A DNA stretch of 64,000 nucleotides from Lautropia sp. SCN 69-89 (GCA_001724855.1 MEED01000001.1:1-64000); one strand, 5' to 3'; counted from the first letter of the stretch, positions 19,553 through 27,523 are shown. A program made the numbers and translations. Notes: generated by a model not told the origin, from the letters alone.

Positions 19553-19891
19553 ATGTCCAACGCGAGCCAGGAAGGAGCCCTCCGGACCGACGAGGAGGGC
19601 TACCTGTACGACCCGAGCGACTGGAACCCCGAAGTGGCGCAGGTGCTGGCGCGACGCGAAGGCGTCGAACTCACCGACGAGCACTGGGCGGTCCTGCAGT
19701 TCATGCGCGAGTACTACGAGGAGCACCAGATTCCCGCCGACACCCGCTTCGTGCTGCGCTTCCTCGCCAAGGAGCGCGGCAAGGGCGACGAGGCGCGCGA
19801 CGCGCTGTTCGTGCTGTTCCCGTACGGGTACGTGAAGCAGGCCTGCAAGATCGCGGGCATGCGCAAGCCGCGTATCTGGAGCACCGGCTGA
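19553..19891 (+). CDS. DsrC/TusE-family protein with a single C-terminal cysteine
   Basis: A 112-residue DsrC-family protein. The family fold is clear: EEGYLYDPSDWNPEVAQVLARREG, DEHWAVLQFMREYYEEHQI and the C-terminal arm PYGYVKQACKIAGMRKPR. True DsrC has two cysteines in this arm, 10 residues apart. Here only the first remains (Cys98), and the C terminus ends in IWSTG with no penultimate Cys. It therefore cannot form the DsrC trisulfide loop and is more like TusE or the regulatory DsrC-like proteins. GAGGAG stands before the ATG. An operator-like palindrome is 66 bases upstream. It faces the yeeE gene. Confidence 0.85.
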   Translation: MSNASQEGALRTDEEGYLYDPSDWNPEVAQVLARREGVELTDEHWAVLQFMREYYEEHQIPADTRFVLRFLAKERGKGDEARDALFVLFPYGYVKQACKIAGMRKPRIWSTG

Positions 19892-19931
19892 ACGGACGGC
19901 GCGGCCGCGCAGCGCGCGGCCCGGCGCGGGC

Positions 19932-21041
19932 CTACGCCTCGCGCATCAGCCGCCAGTAGTCCACCTTCATCGTCAGCGCCGCCCCGGCGCAGATCGACAG
20001 GAAGGTGATGATCGAACCGAGCGCCAGCGTCGACAGGCCCGACAGGCCCTGTCCGATCGTGCAGCCCAGCGCGGTGATGCCGCCGAATCCCATCAGGATC
20101 GCGCCCACGATGTGACGCTTGAGGTCGGTGGCGTCGGGAAAGCTCTCCTCGCGCCAGGTGCGCGAAGCCAGAGCCCAGGCGAGCGAGCCGGCCACGATGC
20201 CCAGCGCGGTAGCGATGCCGAAGCTGACGTGCTTGCTGGCGTCGCTCCAGAACATCAGCAGTTCCAGCGTGTAGGCGTACGGCGCCACCAGCGACAGCGA
20301 CTCGGCTCGGTTGCTGTTGGTACCGATGAACGCCTCCTGCAGCGTGTCGGGATGCTCGGCGACGAAACCGAGATGCCCGGTCGCGTACCAGCCGCCGACG
20401 ACCGTGAGGCCGATCACGATGCCGCCCAGCAGCGGATCGGCGCCGCGCGCCTCGCGGTTGGCCAGCACGAACGCGAGCAGCAGCGCGCCGATCGCCGGCG
20501 GCAGCCATCCCTCGATGCCCGACCGGTCGATGCCGAACGTGCCGGCCAGCAGCGCCGGCAGGTCCTGGGTCGTGGCCAGCTTCGTCGAGACCAGGTCGAG
20601 CGTGTTCACGCGCCACACGCCGAACACGCCCTTGAGCGTCACGTACGCCGAGATGCCGAGCACCACGAACACCACCAGCGACTTCAGGTTGCCGCCGCCC
20701 AGGCGGATCAGCGCCTTGCTGGTGCAACCCGAGGCGAGCGTCATGCCGATGCCGAACAGCAGGCCGCCGACGATGTTCGACAGCCACATCAGGTTGGCGC
20801 CGGTATAGATCGACTTGCGCGTGTCGACGAGGCCGGCCCGCTGCATGGCCCAGACGCCGAGGATGGCCACCGCGATCGCCAGCAGCCACATCCGCATCCG
20901 CGTCCAGTTGCCCATGTTCACCACGTCGGAGATGGCGCCCATCGTGCAGAAATTGGTCTTGTTGCCGACGAAGCCGAAGACGGCGCCCAGACCGAAGCCC
21001 AGCCAGGCGATCAGGGTCGTGGACGGCAGTGCGGTATCCAT
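19932..21041 (-). CDS. YeeE/YedE (TsuA-like) sulfur-compound transporter
   Basis: A 369-residue integral membrane protein with about nine hydrophobic helices. The cysteine motifs of TsuA-type thiosulfate/sulfur transporters are all present: NKTNFCTMGAIS near the N terminus, ASGCTSKALIRLGGGN near residue 102 and ALGCTIGQGLSGLS near residue 325. It likely imports thiosulfate or another reduced sulfur species into the cytoplasm. It is the last gene of the minus-strand operon divergent from dsr, so it may feed sulfur to that system. The ATG at 21041 gives the conserved N terminus. Confidence 0.85.
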   Translation of the reverse strand: MDTALPSTTLIAWLGFGLGAVFGFVGNKTNFCTMGAISDVVNMGNWTRMRMWLLAIAVAILGVWAMQRAGLVDTRKSIYTGANLMWLSNIVGGLLFGIGMTLASGCTSKALIRLGGGNLKSLVVFVVLGISAYVTLKGVFGVWRVNTLDLVSTKLATTQDLPALLAGTFGIDRSGIEGWLPPAIGALLLAFVLANREARGADPLLGGIVIGLTVVGGWYATGHLGFVAEHPDTLQEAFIGTNSNRAESLSLVAPYAYTLELLMFWSDASKHVSFGIATALGIVAGSLAWALASRTWREESFPDATDLKRHIVGAILMGFGGITALGCTIGQGLSGLSTLALGSIITFLSICAGAALTMKVDYWRLMREA

Positions 21042-21069
21042 TGCAGGCACTCTCTTCGTGGTGGCTCGT

Positions 21070-22026
21070 TCAGCCGGCGAACGCCGCGAGATGCGACGCA
21101 TGCGTGCCGGCGATGCGGTCATGATATCGGGCGCGCAGCAGTCGCCGCCGGCGCTGCGGCGAGTCGACGAAGCCGTCGCGCTCGTGCAGCACGTTGTTGC
21201 AGACGATGCCCATGCCGGGCTCCAGGCGCAGGCCGAGCACCCACGGTCCGCCGGCCTCGAGGATCGCGCGCAGCGCCTGCACGGCGGCACGTGTAGCCGC
21301 GTCGTCGCGCCAGGCGATGCTGCGCGTGCGCGCGGTGTAGCGCATGTGCAGGTTGCCGCCGGGCGCGAGCAGCGAGAACACCGGGCCGGCCTGCAGCTGC
21401 CGCGCCACCGCGGCAGCGGCGCCTTCCTGGCCGCCGGCCTCGGCCTCGCGCGGCGGAATCGACATCGCATCGGGCGCCGACAGCGCGCGCACGTGCGCCG
21501 GATCGGCCTCGCGCAACAGGATGTACGCGATCTCGTGGTCGAGCAGGCGATTGGCACCGCCCTCGGCGGCGCGCTCGACGCAATGCAACAGCATCGCGGC
21601 GATCGTGCGCTGCGGCGGGTTGTAGTAGCCGTCGGTATGCCAGCGGATCGGCCGGTCGGTGTAGGGAATGTATTCGCCGCGCGTGCCGCGCTCGCTGACC
21701 GACAGCGTGCTGATCCCGTCCTCGTCGGCCAGCCAGTTGGCATCGAGGCGGCGCAGCCCGAGCTGCTCGCCCAGCAGCCGCGCGACGTCCTTGCCCTCGC
21801 CGCTGCTGCGGCTGGCGTAGACCGCCATGTTCGACGTGCGGCAACGCGCCACGATCGCCTCGCGCTCGCTGTCGGCGAGCCGGCATGGATCGTCGATCTC
21901 GACCAGCAGGTCCTCGGCGCCTCGCGGCGCGCCGGCGAGCTTCCAGTCGCGCCAGCGCCGGTACGCGTCATCGTCGTCGAGCGCGAACGGATTGCGTCCG
22001 GCCAGCAGGGCCGTGGATGCCGTCAT
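21070..22026 (-). CDS. TauD/TfdA-like Fe(II)/2-oxoglutarate dioxygenase
   Basis: A 318-residue member of the TauD superfamily. Likely iron ligands are His and Asp in PIRWHTDGYYN and a distal His in VCNNVLHERDGF, followed by an Arg-rich stretch QRRRRLLRARYHDR as expected for 2-oxoglutarate binding. Typical members cleave taurine or other sulfonates to release sulfite, which would fit a sulfur-oxidation locus, but the substrate is not shown here. It sits three bases after the unknown gene upstream and 28 bases before the transporter gene, so it is within the same operon. Confidence 0.78.
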   Translation of the reverse strand: MTASTALLAGRNPFALDDDDAYRRWRDWKLAGAPRGAEDLLVEIDDPCRLADSEREAIVARCRTSNMAVYASRSSGEGKDVARLLGEQLGLRRLDANWLADEDGISTLSVSERGTRGEYIPYTDRPIRWHTDGYYNPPQRTIAAMLLHCVERAAEGGANRLLDHEIAYILLREADPAHVRALSAPDAMSIPPREAEAGGQEGAAAAVARQLQAGPVFSLLAPGGNLHMRYTARTRSIAWRDDAATRAAVQALRAILEAGGPWVLGLRLEPGMGIVCNNVLHERDGFVDSPQRRRRLLRARYHDRIAGTHASHLAAFAG

Positions 22027-22029
22027 CGG

Positions 22030-22641
22030 CTATTCGCCCGCCTCGCCGGCCCGCCGCTGCGGCCTGGGTTCCAGGCCCAGCAAGCCGCGCATCGACTTCT
22101 CGATCACGTCGACGCATTCGGGCCCCTCGACCGTCATCGCCTGGTCGAGCGCCCAGCGGCGGTCTTCGGCGTCGGGCATCGCCTGCGTGAGCAGGTCGCC
22201 GAAGAACCGCAGCATCGCGAACTCGGGGCCGTGCGGGTGGTACTCGAATTCGCCGTACTCGGTCACGCGGATGTTGAACCGGTCGACGAAGCGCTTCCGG
22301 TAGCCGCCGCCCGGAGCCGGGCCCAGAAGGTCGTCGAAGCTGTCCTGCAGCAAGTCGCCCACGCGAGTGACCAGCGCCTGCGTGAACGCCGCGCGCCATT
22401 CGGGCGGCTGGTACCTGAGCGCGATCCGGTCGGCCACCACCGCGAGGAAGATCAGGATCTCGACCAGCACCTGCAGGTAATGCGGCCCGGCGGCGATTTC
22501 GAAGTTGCCCTTGCGCAGGTTCCTGAGCCGCACGTCGGCGCTGCGCCAGACCGTCGACGACAGCGCATTGGCGATCTGCTCGGGATCGCGCGGCGTCGCG
22601 TCGCGAAACCAGTGAGTCTTCAGCCGCATCCCCGGTCGCAC
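22030..22641 (-). CDS. Conserved-looking protein of unknown function in the dsr-divergent operon
   Basis: A 203-residue soluble protein that I cannot assign to a family. It begins (V/M)RPGMRLKTHWFRDATPRDPEQIANAL, has a hydrophobic helix around AAGPHYLQVLVEILIFLAVVADRIALR and a conserved-looking RFNIRVTEYGEFEY segment. The GTG at 22641 has GGAG seven bases before it; an ATG at 22629 is the alternative. It is flanked by the double-TusA gene and the TauD-like gene with short gaps, so a role in sulfur metabolism is inferred from context only. Confidence 0.6.
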   Translation of the reverse strand: MRPGMRLKTHWFRDATPRDPEQIANALSSTVWRSADVRLRNLRKGNFEIAAGPHYLQVLVEILIFLAVVADRIALRYQPPEWRAAFTQALVTRVGDLLQDSFDDLLGPAPGGGYRKRFVDRFNIRVTEYGEFEYHPHGPEFAMLRFFGDLLTQAMPDAEDRRWALDQAMTVEGPECVDVIEKSMRGLLGLEPRPQRRAGEAGE

Positions 22642-22674
22642 TTCATCGCTCCAGAAAGAATATCCGTGTTGTCG

Positions 22675-23163
22675 TCATGGTCTGCGAATGTAGAACGCCC
22701 ACTCGTGCGCGTCGATCTCGACCACATCCTCGAGCCGGTGCCCGGTGATGCGCGCCCAGTCCTCGACGTCGGCGCGCGCGCCCGGGCAGTTGCTGACCAG
22801 CTTCAGCACCTCGCCCGGCGCCATGCCCTCGAGCACCTTCTTCGCCTCCAGGATCGGCCCGGGGCAACTCGAGCCGCGCATGTCGAGGAACACGTGCGGC
22901 GCCGGTTCGGTGCGCCGCCCGCGCCGCAGGAAATAGCCGGTCGCGCCGCTTTCCAGCCTTTCGGTCCTGATGACCTGGTTGCCGGTGCGCTCGGCCCAGG
23001 TGTGCAGTTCGTCGCTGGTGGCCGGGCAATCGGAGACCAGCAGCATCACCTCGCCCTCGGCGAGCTCCATGAGGATCTTCTTCGCGCCGATGATCGGGCC
23101 GGGGCAGCTCACCCCCGAGAGGTCGAGCGTGACACCGGGCTTCGGGGTGAATGGGTCGCTCAT
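22675..23163 (-). CDS. Fused double TusA/SirA-like sulfur carrier
   Basis: A 162-residue protein made of two TusA-like domains in tandem, residues about 10-80 and 88-160. Each has the sulfur-carrier signature: VSCPGPIIGAKK with Cys20 and SSCPGPILEAKK with Cys100, and each is followed by a second CP motif (DCPAT, NCPGA). Single-domain TusA carries persulfide sulfur on the first Cys to DsrE or DsrC partners. The fusion could carry two sulfurs or bridge two partners. GAGG precedes the ATG. Its place in the divergent operon beside dsr supports sulfur relay. Confidence 0.85.
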   Translation of the reverse strand: MSDPFTPKPGVTLDLSGVSCPGPIIGAKKILMELAEGEVMLLVSDCPATSDELHTWAERTGNQVIRTERLESGATGYFLRRGRRTEPAPHVFLDMRGSSCPGPILEAKKVLEGMAPGEVLKLVSNCPGARADVEDWARITGHRLEDVVEIDAHEWAFYIRRP

Positions 23164-23206
23164 GACGAAACCTCGCGCAATCCAGGAGTTCATCGAGCCC
23201 ACCGCG

Positions 23207-23848
23207 TCAGTCGATGTCGCGAATGGTCTTGTGCGGCAGGAACAGACCGTGACCGAGATGGCGCTCGCCACCGAGCCCGCGTTCCTGCATCGCCAGCGAA
23301 TGCTCGGGACGCAGCTCGTGCAGCACGACTTCGGCGCCGACTAGCCGCGCACCGCCCACGCTCACCGTGTGCATCCTGCCGCAGATGAAGCGCGGCGGCA
23401 TGCCCAGTTCGGCGAGCATCGCCTCGACCGCCTGCTGGTGCGCCAGCGCATCGTCGGACCCGGTGGCCACGAAATGGGCCGACAGCGTCGGGAACGGCTC
23501 GAGCATCCGCGGTCGCGCCTCGCCGATCGAGACCCGCTCGCCGCCCACTTCGAGCGCCTGCCCCACGAGCCGCATCGCGTCGTCCAGGCGGCGCATGGGC
23601 AGACGCAGCACGAGCCGGGTGCGCCGCGACAACAGCAGCTCGCGGTCGCACACCGATCCGCGCATCGCGTGTACGCCGACTTCCGGTTCTTCGGCGAGCC
23701 AGGGCAGGTGCCCGAGCAGCGCCTCCCAGAGCGACAGCGCGTGATCGAGCGGCAGCCGCGACCCCGAAATCGCGAACACCAGGTCGATCGCACGCTCGCT
23801 GGCGCCGCTGCCCGGAGGCAGCTGCAGCGGATACGGAGGCAGACTCAT
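23207..23848 (-). CDS. Cas6/Cmx6-like protein encoded beside dsr without CRISPR
   Basis: A 213-residue protein resembling the Cas6/Cmx6 (type I-MYXAN) family by recall of its pattern: IDLVFAISGSRLPLDHALSLWEALLGHLPWL, SRRTRLVLRLPMRRL, and a C-terminal glycine-rich stretch ending GHGLFLPHKTI. In CRISPR systems Cas6 cuts precursor crRNA. Here no other cas gene and no repeat array is seen in the window. It is read between a 76-residue protein (ATGA overlap) and the double TusA, so it has probably been co-opted in sulfur metabolism. The family call needs a profile search. Confidence 0.65.
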   Translation of the reverse strand: MSLPPYPLQLPPGSGASERAIDLVFAISGSRLPLDHALSLWEALLGHLPWLAEEPEVGVHAMRGSVCDRELLLSRRTRLVLRLPMRRLDDAMRLVGQALEVGGERVSIGEARPRMLEPFPTLSAHFVATGSDDALAHQQAVEAMLAELGMPPRFICGRMHTVSVGGARLVGAEVVLHELRPEHSLAMQERGLGGERHLGHGLFLPHKTIRDID

Positions 23849-24075
23849 TCGGCCTGCCCGCCGGGCTGGGCCTGCGCCCACTGGCTCATCGCGTCGCCCC
23901 AGGCCCGGGCCGTGGCCGGGTCGAGGTCGAAGATGGTGAAGCGTCGGCCTTCGCGGATGCGCACGCGCAGCATGCCCATGCCGCCGGCGGCGAAATCGAT
24001 CTGCTGCAATTCGATCTCCTGCCCGCCGAGGGGCACCTGCAACTGCTGCAAAGTGGTAACGGTGAACTTGTCCAT
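23845..24075 (-). CDS. Small protein of unknown function, first gene of the dsr-divergent operon
   Basis: A 76-residue protein: MDKFTVTTLQQLQVPLGGQEIELQQIDF then MLRVRIREGRRFTIFDLDPATARAWGDAMSQWA. It has a compact beta-rich look and no cysteine. I recall similar small proteins (possibly DUF6967) in sulfur oxidizers but cannot confirm. Its stop overlaps the next ATG (ATGA), indicating translational coupling to the Cas6-like gene. An operator palindrome and a -10-like TTATGG (24118-24113) lie upstream on its strand. Confidence 0.7.
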   Translation of the reverse strand: MDKFTVTTLQQLQVPLGGQEIELQQIDFAAGGMGMLRVRIREGRRFTIFDLDPATARAWGDAMSQWAQAQPGGQAE

Positions 24076-24112
24076 GTCGTGTGCCGATTGGGCATTTTGC
24101 CGCGCGCGGCGT

Positions 24113-24118
24113 CCATAA
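24113..24118 (-). promoter_or_regulatory. Putative -10 element of the dsr-divergent operon
   Basis: TTATGG on the minus strand, in the context GGTTATGGACG. The same 11-mer occurs at 59359-59349, and TTATGG also at 39798-39803, each time about 28-30 bases from the centre of the shared palindrome. A start of transcription near 24106 would leave a leader of about 30 bases. Confidence 0.45.
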
Positions 24119-24138
24119 CCAGTGGCGGGGATCGACCC

Positions 24139-24153
24139 TACCCCAAACGGGTA
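24139..24153. promoter_or_regulatory. Inverted-repeat operator (site 2 of 5) between dsr and the divergent operon
   Basis: TACCCCAAACGGGTA, arms TACCC and GGGTA around a five-base centre. It lies 71 bases from the start of the minus-strand 76-residue gene and 151 bases before dsrA, so one site could serve both directions. The soeA site (39761-39775) matches it at 13 of 15 positions including the CCCCAAACGG core. Confidence 0.6.
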
Positions 24154-24296
24154 GCTCCCCTCCCCCCTCATGTCGACAAGAATAGCCGCGCAGGGGGATG
24201 GCCGCGGTCGCAAGCGCTTCGTAGCATCGCCGCATCGCCTGCCCTCTTTTATCTGGCGGTCACGCGCCACTCCCGGCGCGTTCGGAGGAGATGCCC

Positions 24297-25592
24297 ATGG
24301 CAAAGAAAATGCACGACACGCCGATGCTCGACCAGCTCGAGTCCGGCCCCTGGCCCAGCTTCGTCACCGGCCTGAAGAAGGTGGCGCAAGACAAGGACTA
24401 CATGGTCGACATCCTCGGCCACCTCGAGGCTTCCTACCAGGACATCAAGGGTTACTGGAAGGGCGGCACGATCAGCGTCTTCGGCTACGGCGGCGGCGTG
24501 ATCCCGCGCTTCACCGAGCTGAAGGACGAGCACGGCAAGCCGAGGTTTCCCGACGCGGCCGAGTTCCACACGCTGCGCGTGATGCCGCCCGCCGGCATGC
24601 ACTACAACACCGACATCCTGCGCAAGATGGCCGACATCTGGGAGCGCCACGGCTCCGGCCTGATCGCCTTCCACGGGCAGTCGGGCGACATCATGTTCCA
24701 GGGCGCCACTTCGGCCAACGTGCAGCCGGCCTTCGACGAAATCAACGAGCTCGGCTTCGACCTCGGCGGCGCGGGCCCGTCGGTGCGCACCTCGATGTCG
24801 TGCGTGGGCGCGGCGCGCTGCGAGCAGTCCTGCTACGACGAGGGTCGCGCGCACCGCAAGGTGCTCAACAGCTTCCTCGACGAGATGCACCGCCCGGCGC
24901 TGCCGTACAAGTTCAAGTTCAAGTTCTCGGGCTGCCCGAACGACTGCATGAACTCGGTGCAGCGTTCCGACATGGCCATCATCGGCACCTGGCGCGACAA
25001 CATCCGCACCGACGAAGAGCTGGCGCGCAAGTGGTTCGCCAGGCACGGCATGCACGAGCTGGTGAGCGACGTCGTCACACGCTGCCCGACCAAGTCGATC
25101 CAGGTCAAGCCGGTCGACCAGGTCAAGTCCGGCCCGACGATCTCCAGCGTCAGGCTCGACGACCAGAACGCGCTCGAGATCGACAACCGCGACTGCGTGC
25201 GCTGCATGCACTGCATCAACGTCATGACCGGCGCGCTGGCCCCGGGCAAGGACAAGGGCGCCACGGTCCTGGTGGGCGGCAAGCGCACGCTGAAGATCGG
25301 CGACCTGATGGGCACCGTGATCGTGCCGTTCATGAAACTCGAAACCGAGGAAGACCTGGACAACCTGGTCGACCTGGGTCAGCGAATCATCGACTTCTTC
25401 GCCGACAACGCGCTCGAGCACGAGCGCACCGGCGAGATGATCGAGCGCATCGGCCTGGCCAACTTCCTCGAGGGCATCGGCATCGAAGCGGATCCGAACA
25501 TGGTCGTCCACCCACGCACCAATCCGTTCGTGCGCATGGACGGATGGGACGAGGAGGTCGCGAAGATCAACGCGCGCAAGAGCGCCGCTTAA
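24297..25592 (+). CDS. dsrA: Reverse-type dissimilatory sulfite reductase alpha subunit
   Basis: A 431-residue siroheme/4Fe-4S enzyme subunit that, with DsrB, oxidizes DsrC-bound sulfur to sulfite. Cluster motifs: CVGAARCEQSCYDEGR and FKFSGCPNDCMNSV near residues 166-220 for the siroheme-coupled cluster, then a ferredoxin insert with RCPTKSIQV and DCVRCMHCINVM. The start is set at 24297 because GGAGGAG ends six bases before it; an ATG at 24291 abuts the same ribosome site. First gene of the 15-gene plus-strand operon. The neighbours dsrEFH and dsrL and the lack of dsrD point to the oxidative form. Confidence 0.96.
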   Translation: MAKKMHDTPMLDQLESGPWPSFVTGLKKVAQDKDYMVDILGHLEASYQDIKGYWKGGTISVFGYGGGVIPRFTELKDEHGKPRFPDAAEFHTLRVMPPAGMHYNTDILRKMADIWERHGSGLIAFHGQSGDIMFQGATSANVQPAFDEINELGFDLGGAGPSVRTSMSCVGAARCEQSCYDEGRAHRKVLNSFLDEMHRPALPYKFKFKFSGCPNDCMNSVQRSDMAIIGTWRDNIRTDEELARKWFARHGMHELVSDVVTRCPTKSIQVKPVDQVKSGPTISSVRLDDQNALEIDNRDCVRCMHCINVMTGALAPGKDKGATVLVGGKRTLKIGDLMGTVIVPFMKLETEEDLDNLVDLGQRIIDFFADNALEHERTGEMIERIGLANFLEGIGIEADPNMVVHPRTNPFVRMDGWDEEVAKINARKSAA

Positions 25593-25649
25593 GCGCCCGC
25601 CCGGGCTCCGTCCGGACAGGCACGCGAACGAACTGGAGGAACGACGACG

Positions 25650-26759
25650 ATGGACCAGGCTGTGGCAACCCAGGCCGCCAAGGCGGCCCCCCCGACGCCG
25701 CGACGCGCCAAAGAGACCGGCGTCCCGGACAACAAGCAGTTCATGCACCCCACGTTGCTGCGCAATCACGGCAACTGGAAATACCATGACCGGCCGCGCC
25801 CCGGCGTGCTGCATCACGTCTCGCACACGGGCGACCAGATCTGGACGGTGCGCGCCGGCACCGAGCGCCAGATGGGGCTGCCCACGATCCGCAAGCTGTG
25901 CGACATCGCCGACCAGTACGCCGATGGCTACGTGCGCTTCACGATCCGCTCGAACATCGAGTTCATGGTGGCCGACGAGAAGAAGGTCGCCCCGCTGATC
26001 CAGGCGCTCGAGTCCAACGGCTTCCCGGTGGGCGGCACCGGCAACTCGGTGACCATGATCTCGCATACGCAGGGCTTCCTGCACTGCGACATTCCCGGCA
26101 CCGACGCGTCGGGCGTGGTCAAGGCGCTGATGGACGAGCTCTACGAGGAGTTCAAGCGCGAGGAGATGCCGAACCGCGTGCACATGTCGACCTCCTGCTG
26201 CGAGATCAACTGCGGCGGCCAGGCCGACATCGCGATCATCATGCAGCACACCAAGCCGCCGTTCATCACCCACGACCTGGTCGCGAACGTCTGCGAGCGC
26301 CCCGCCGTGGTGGCGCGCTGCCCGGTCGCGGCGATCCGTCCGGCGCTGGTCAACGGCAAGCCCTCGCTCGAAGTCGACGAGAAGAAATGCATCTGCTGCG
26401 GCGCCTGCTATCCGCCGTGCCCGCCGATGCAGATCAACCATCGCGAGCATTCGAAGCTGGCGATCTGGGTCGGCGGCAAGAACTCCAACGCCCGCGGCAG
26501 GCCGACCTTCATGAAGATGGTCACCAGCGGCCTGCCCAACAACCCGCCGCGCTGGCCCGAGGTGGCCGAGGCGGTGCGCAAGATCCTGTACGCCTACAAG
26601 GAAGACGCGCGCCCCTGGGAGCGCATGGCCGACTGGATCGAGCGGATCGGCTGGCCGCGCTTCTTCGAGAAGACCGGGTTGCCGTTCACCAAGTACCTGA
26701 TCGATGACTGGCGCGGCTCGCGGGCGAGCCTGAACGCTTCGACCCACATCCGCTTCTGA
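25650..26759 (+). CDS. dsrB: Reverse-type dissimilatory sulfite reductase beta subunit
   Basis: A 369-residue partner of DsrA in the alpha2beta2 enzyme. Motifs: the siroheme-cluster cysteines in MSTSCCEINCGGQADIAI near residues 179-195, and a ferredoxin domain with VARCPVAAIRP and KKCICCGACYPPCPPMQ near residues 245-262. GGAGG is in place before the ATG. A 57-base gap separates it from dsrA. Length fits DsrB from sulfur oxidizers (about 355-370), with an N-terminal Ala/Pro extension. Confidence 0.96.
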   Translation: MDQAVATQAAKAAPPTPRRAKETGVPDNKQFMHPTLLRNHGNWKYHDRPRPGVLHHVSHTGDQIWTVRAGTERQMGLPTIRKLCDIADQYADGYVRFTIRSNIEFMVADEKKVAPLIQALESNGFPVGGTGNSVTMISHTQGFLHCDIPGTDASGVVKALMDELYEEFKREEMPNRVHMSTSCCEINCGGQADIAIIMQHTKPPFITHDLVANVCERPAVVARCPVAAIRPALVNGKPSLEVDEKKCICCGACYPPCPPMQINHREHSKLAIWVGGKNSNARGRPTFMKMVTSGLPNNPPRWPEVAEAVRKILYAYKEDARPWERMADWIERIGWPRFFEKTGLPFTKYLIDDWRGSRASLNASTHIRF

Positions 26760-26773
26760 GGTTCGGCGCGCGC

Positions 26774-27133
26774 ATGAAGTTCGGCATTCTGGTCAACGAA
26801 GGGCCCTACCAGCATCAGGCCAGCGATTCGGCCTATCTGTTCTGCAGGGCCGCGATCGCCAAGGGTCACGAGGTCAGCCGCGTGTTCTTCTATCACGACG
26901 GGGTGAACAACTCGACCCGGCTCACCGAGCCGCCGCAAGACGACCGCAACGTCGTCGCGCGGTGGTCGAAGCTGGCCGAGGATCACGGGGTCGACCTGGT
27001 CGTCTGCGTGGCCGCGGCCCTGCGCCGCGGCATCAAGGACGAGGTGCTTGCGCCCGGCTTCCGGATCTCCGGCCTCGGCCAGCTGGTCGAGGCCGGCATC
27101 GAGGCCGACCGCCTCGTCACCTTCGGAGACTGA
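26774..27133 (+). CDS. dsrE: Sulfur-relay protein DsrE
   Basis: A 119-residue subunit of the DsrEFH hexamer, which takes persulfide sulfur from TusA and passes it to DsrC. The active cysteine is Cys78 in DLVVCVAAALRRG, the same residue number as in Allochromatium vinosum DsrE. Family features: MKFGILVNEGPYQHQASDSAYLF and a C-terminal GLGQLVEAGIEADRLVTF. The gene lies 14 bases after dsrB and 8 bases before dsrF. Confidence 0.94.
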   Translation: MKFGILVNEGPYQHQASDSAYLFCRAAIAKGHEVSRVFFYHDGVNNSTRLTEPPQDDRNVVARWSKLAEDHGVDLVVCVAAALRRGIKDEVLAPGFRISGLGQLVEAGIEADRLVTFGD

Positions 27134-27141
27134 GGCGCGCG

Positions 27142-27507
27142 ATGTCCGGTCAGAAGAAATTCATGTTCGTGAACCGCAAGGCGCCCTACGGCACGATCTA
27201 TGCGCTCGAGTCGCTCGAAGTCGTGCTGATCACCGCCGCGTTCGACCAGGACGTCTCGCTGGCGTTCATCGACGACGGCGTCTACCAGCTCAAGCGCGGC
27301 ATGCAGACCAAGGGCATCGAGGTCAAGAACTTCTCGCCGACCTACCGCGCGCTCGACGGCTACGACGTGGAAAAGCTCTACGTCGAACGCGAATCGCTCG
27401 AGGCGCGCGGGCTGACCGAGGAAGACCTGCTGGTCGACGTCACGGTTCTCGATCGCGACGAAATGTCCGCCCTGATGCAGGAGCAGGACGTGGTGTTGAG
27501 CTTCTAG
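27142..27507 (+). CDS. dsrF: Sulfur-relay protein DsrF
   Basis: A 121-residue DsrF/TusC-family protein, structural subunit of DsrEFH. Recognised from KKFMFVNRKAPYGTIYALESLEVVLITAAFD and the VSLAFIDDGVYQL stretch. It contains no cysteine, which agrees with a non-catalytic role known for this subunit. ATG at 27142, a few bases after the dsrE stop. Confidence 0.92.
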   Translation: MSGQKKFMFVNRKAPYGTIYALESLEVVLITAAFDQDVSLAFIDDGVYQLKRGMQTKGIEVKNFSPTYRALDGYDVEKLYVERESLEARGLTEEDLLVDVTVLDRDEMSALMQEQDVVLSF

Positions 27508-27523
27508 CAGCGAGGCCCCGGGA

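Noticed and set aside
24249-26747. Long minus-strand open frame of 832 codons across dsrA and dsrB
   Set aside because: It is antisense to two certain genes, has His/Arg/Val/Asp-rich composition typical of GC-rich shadow frames and no family motif.
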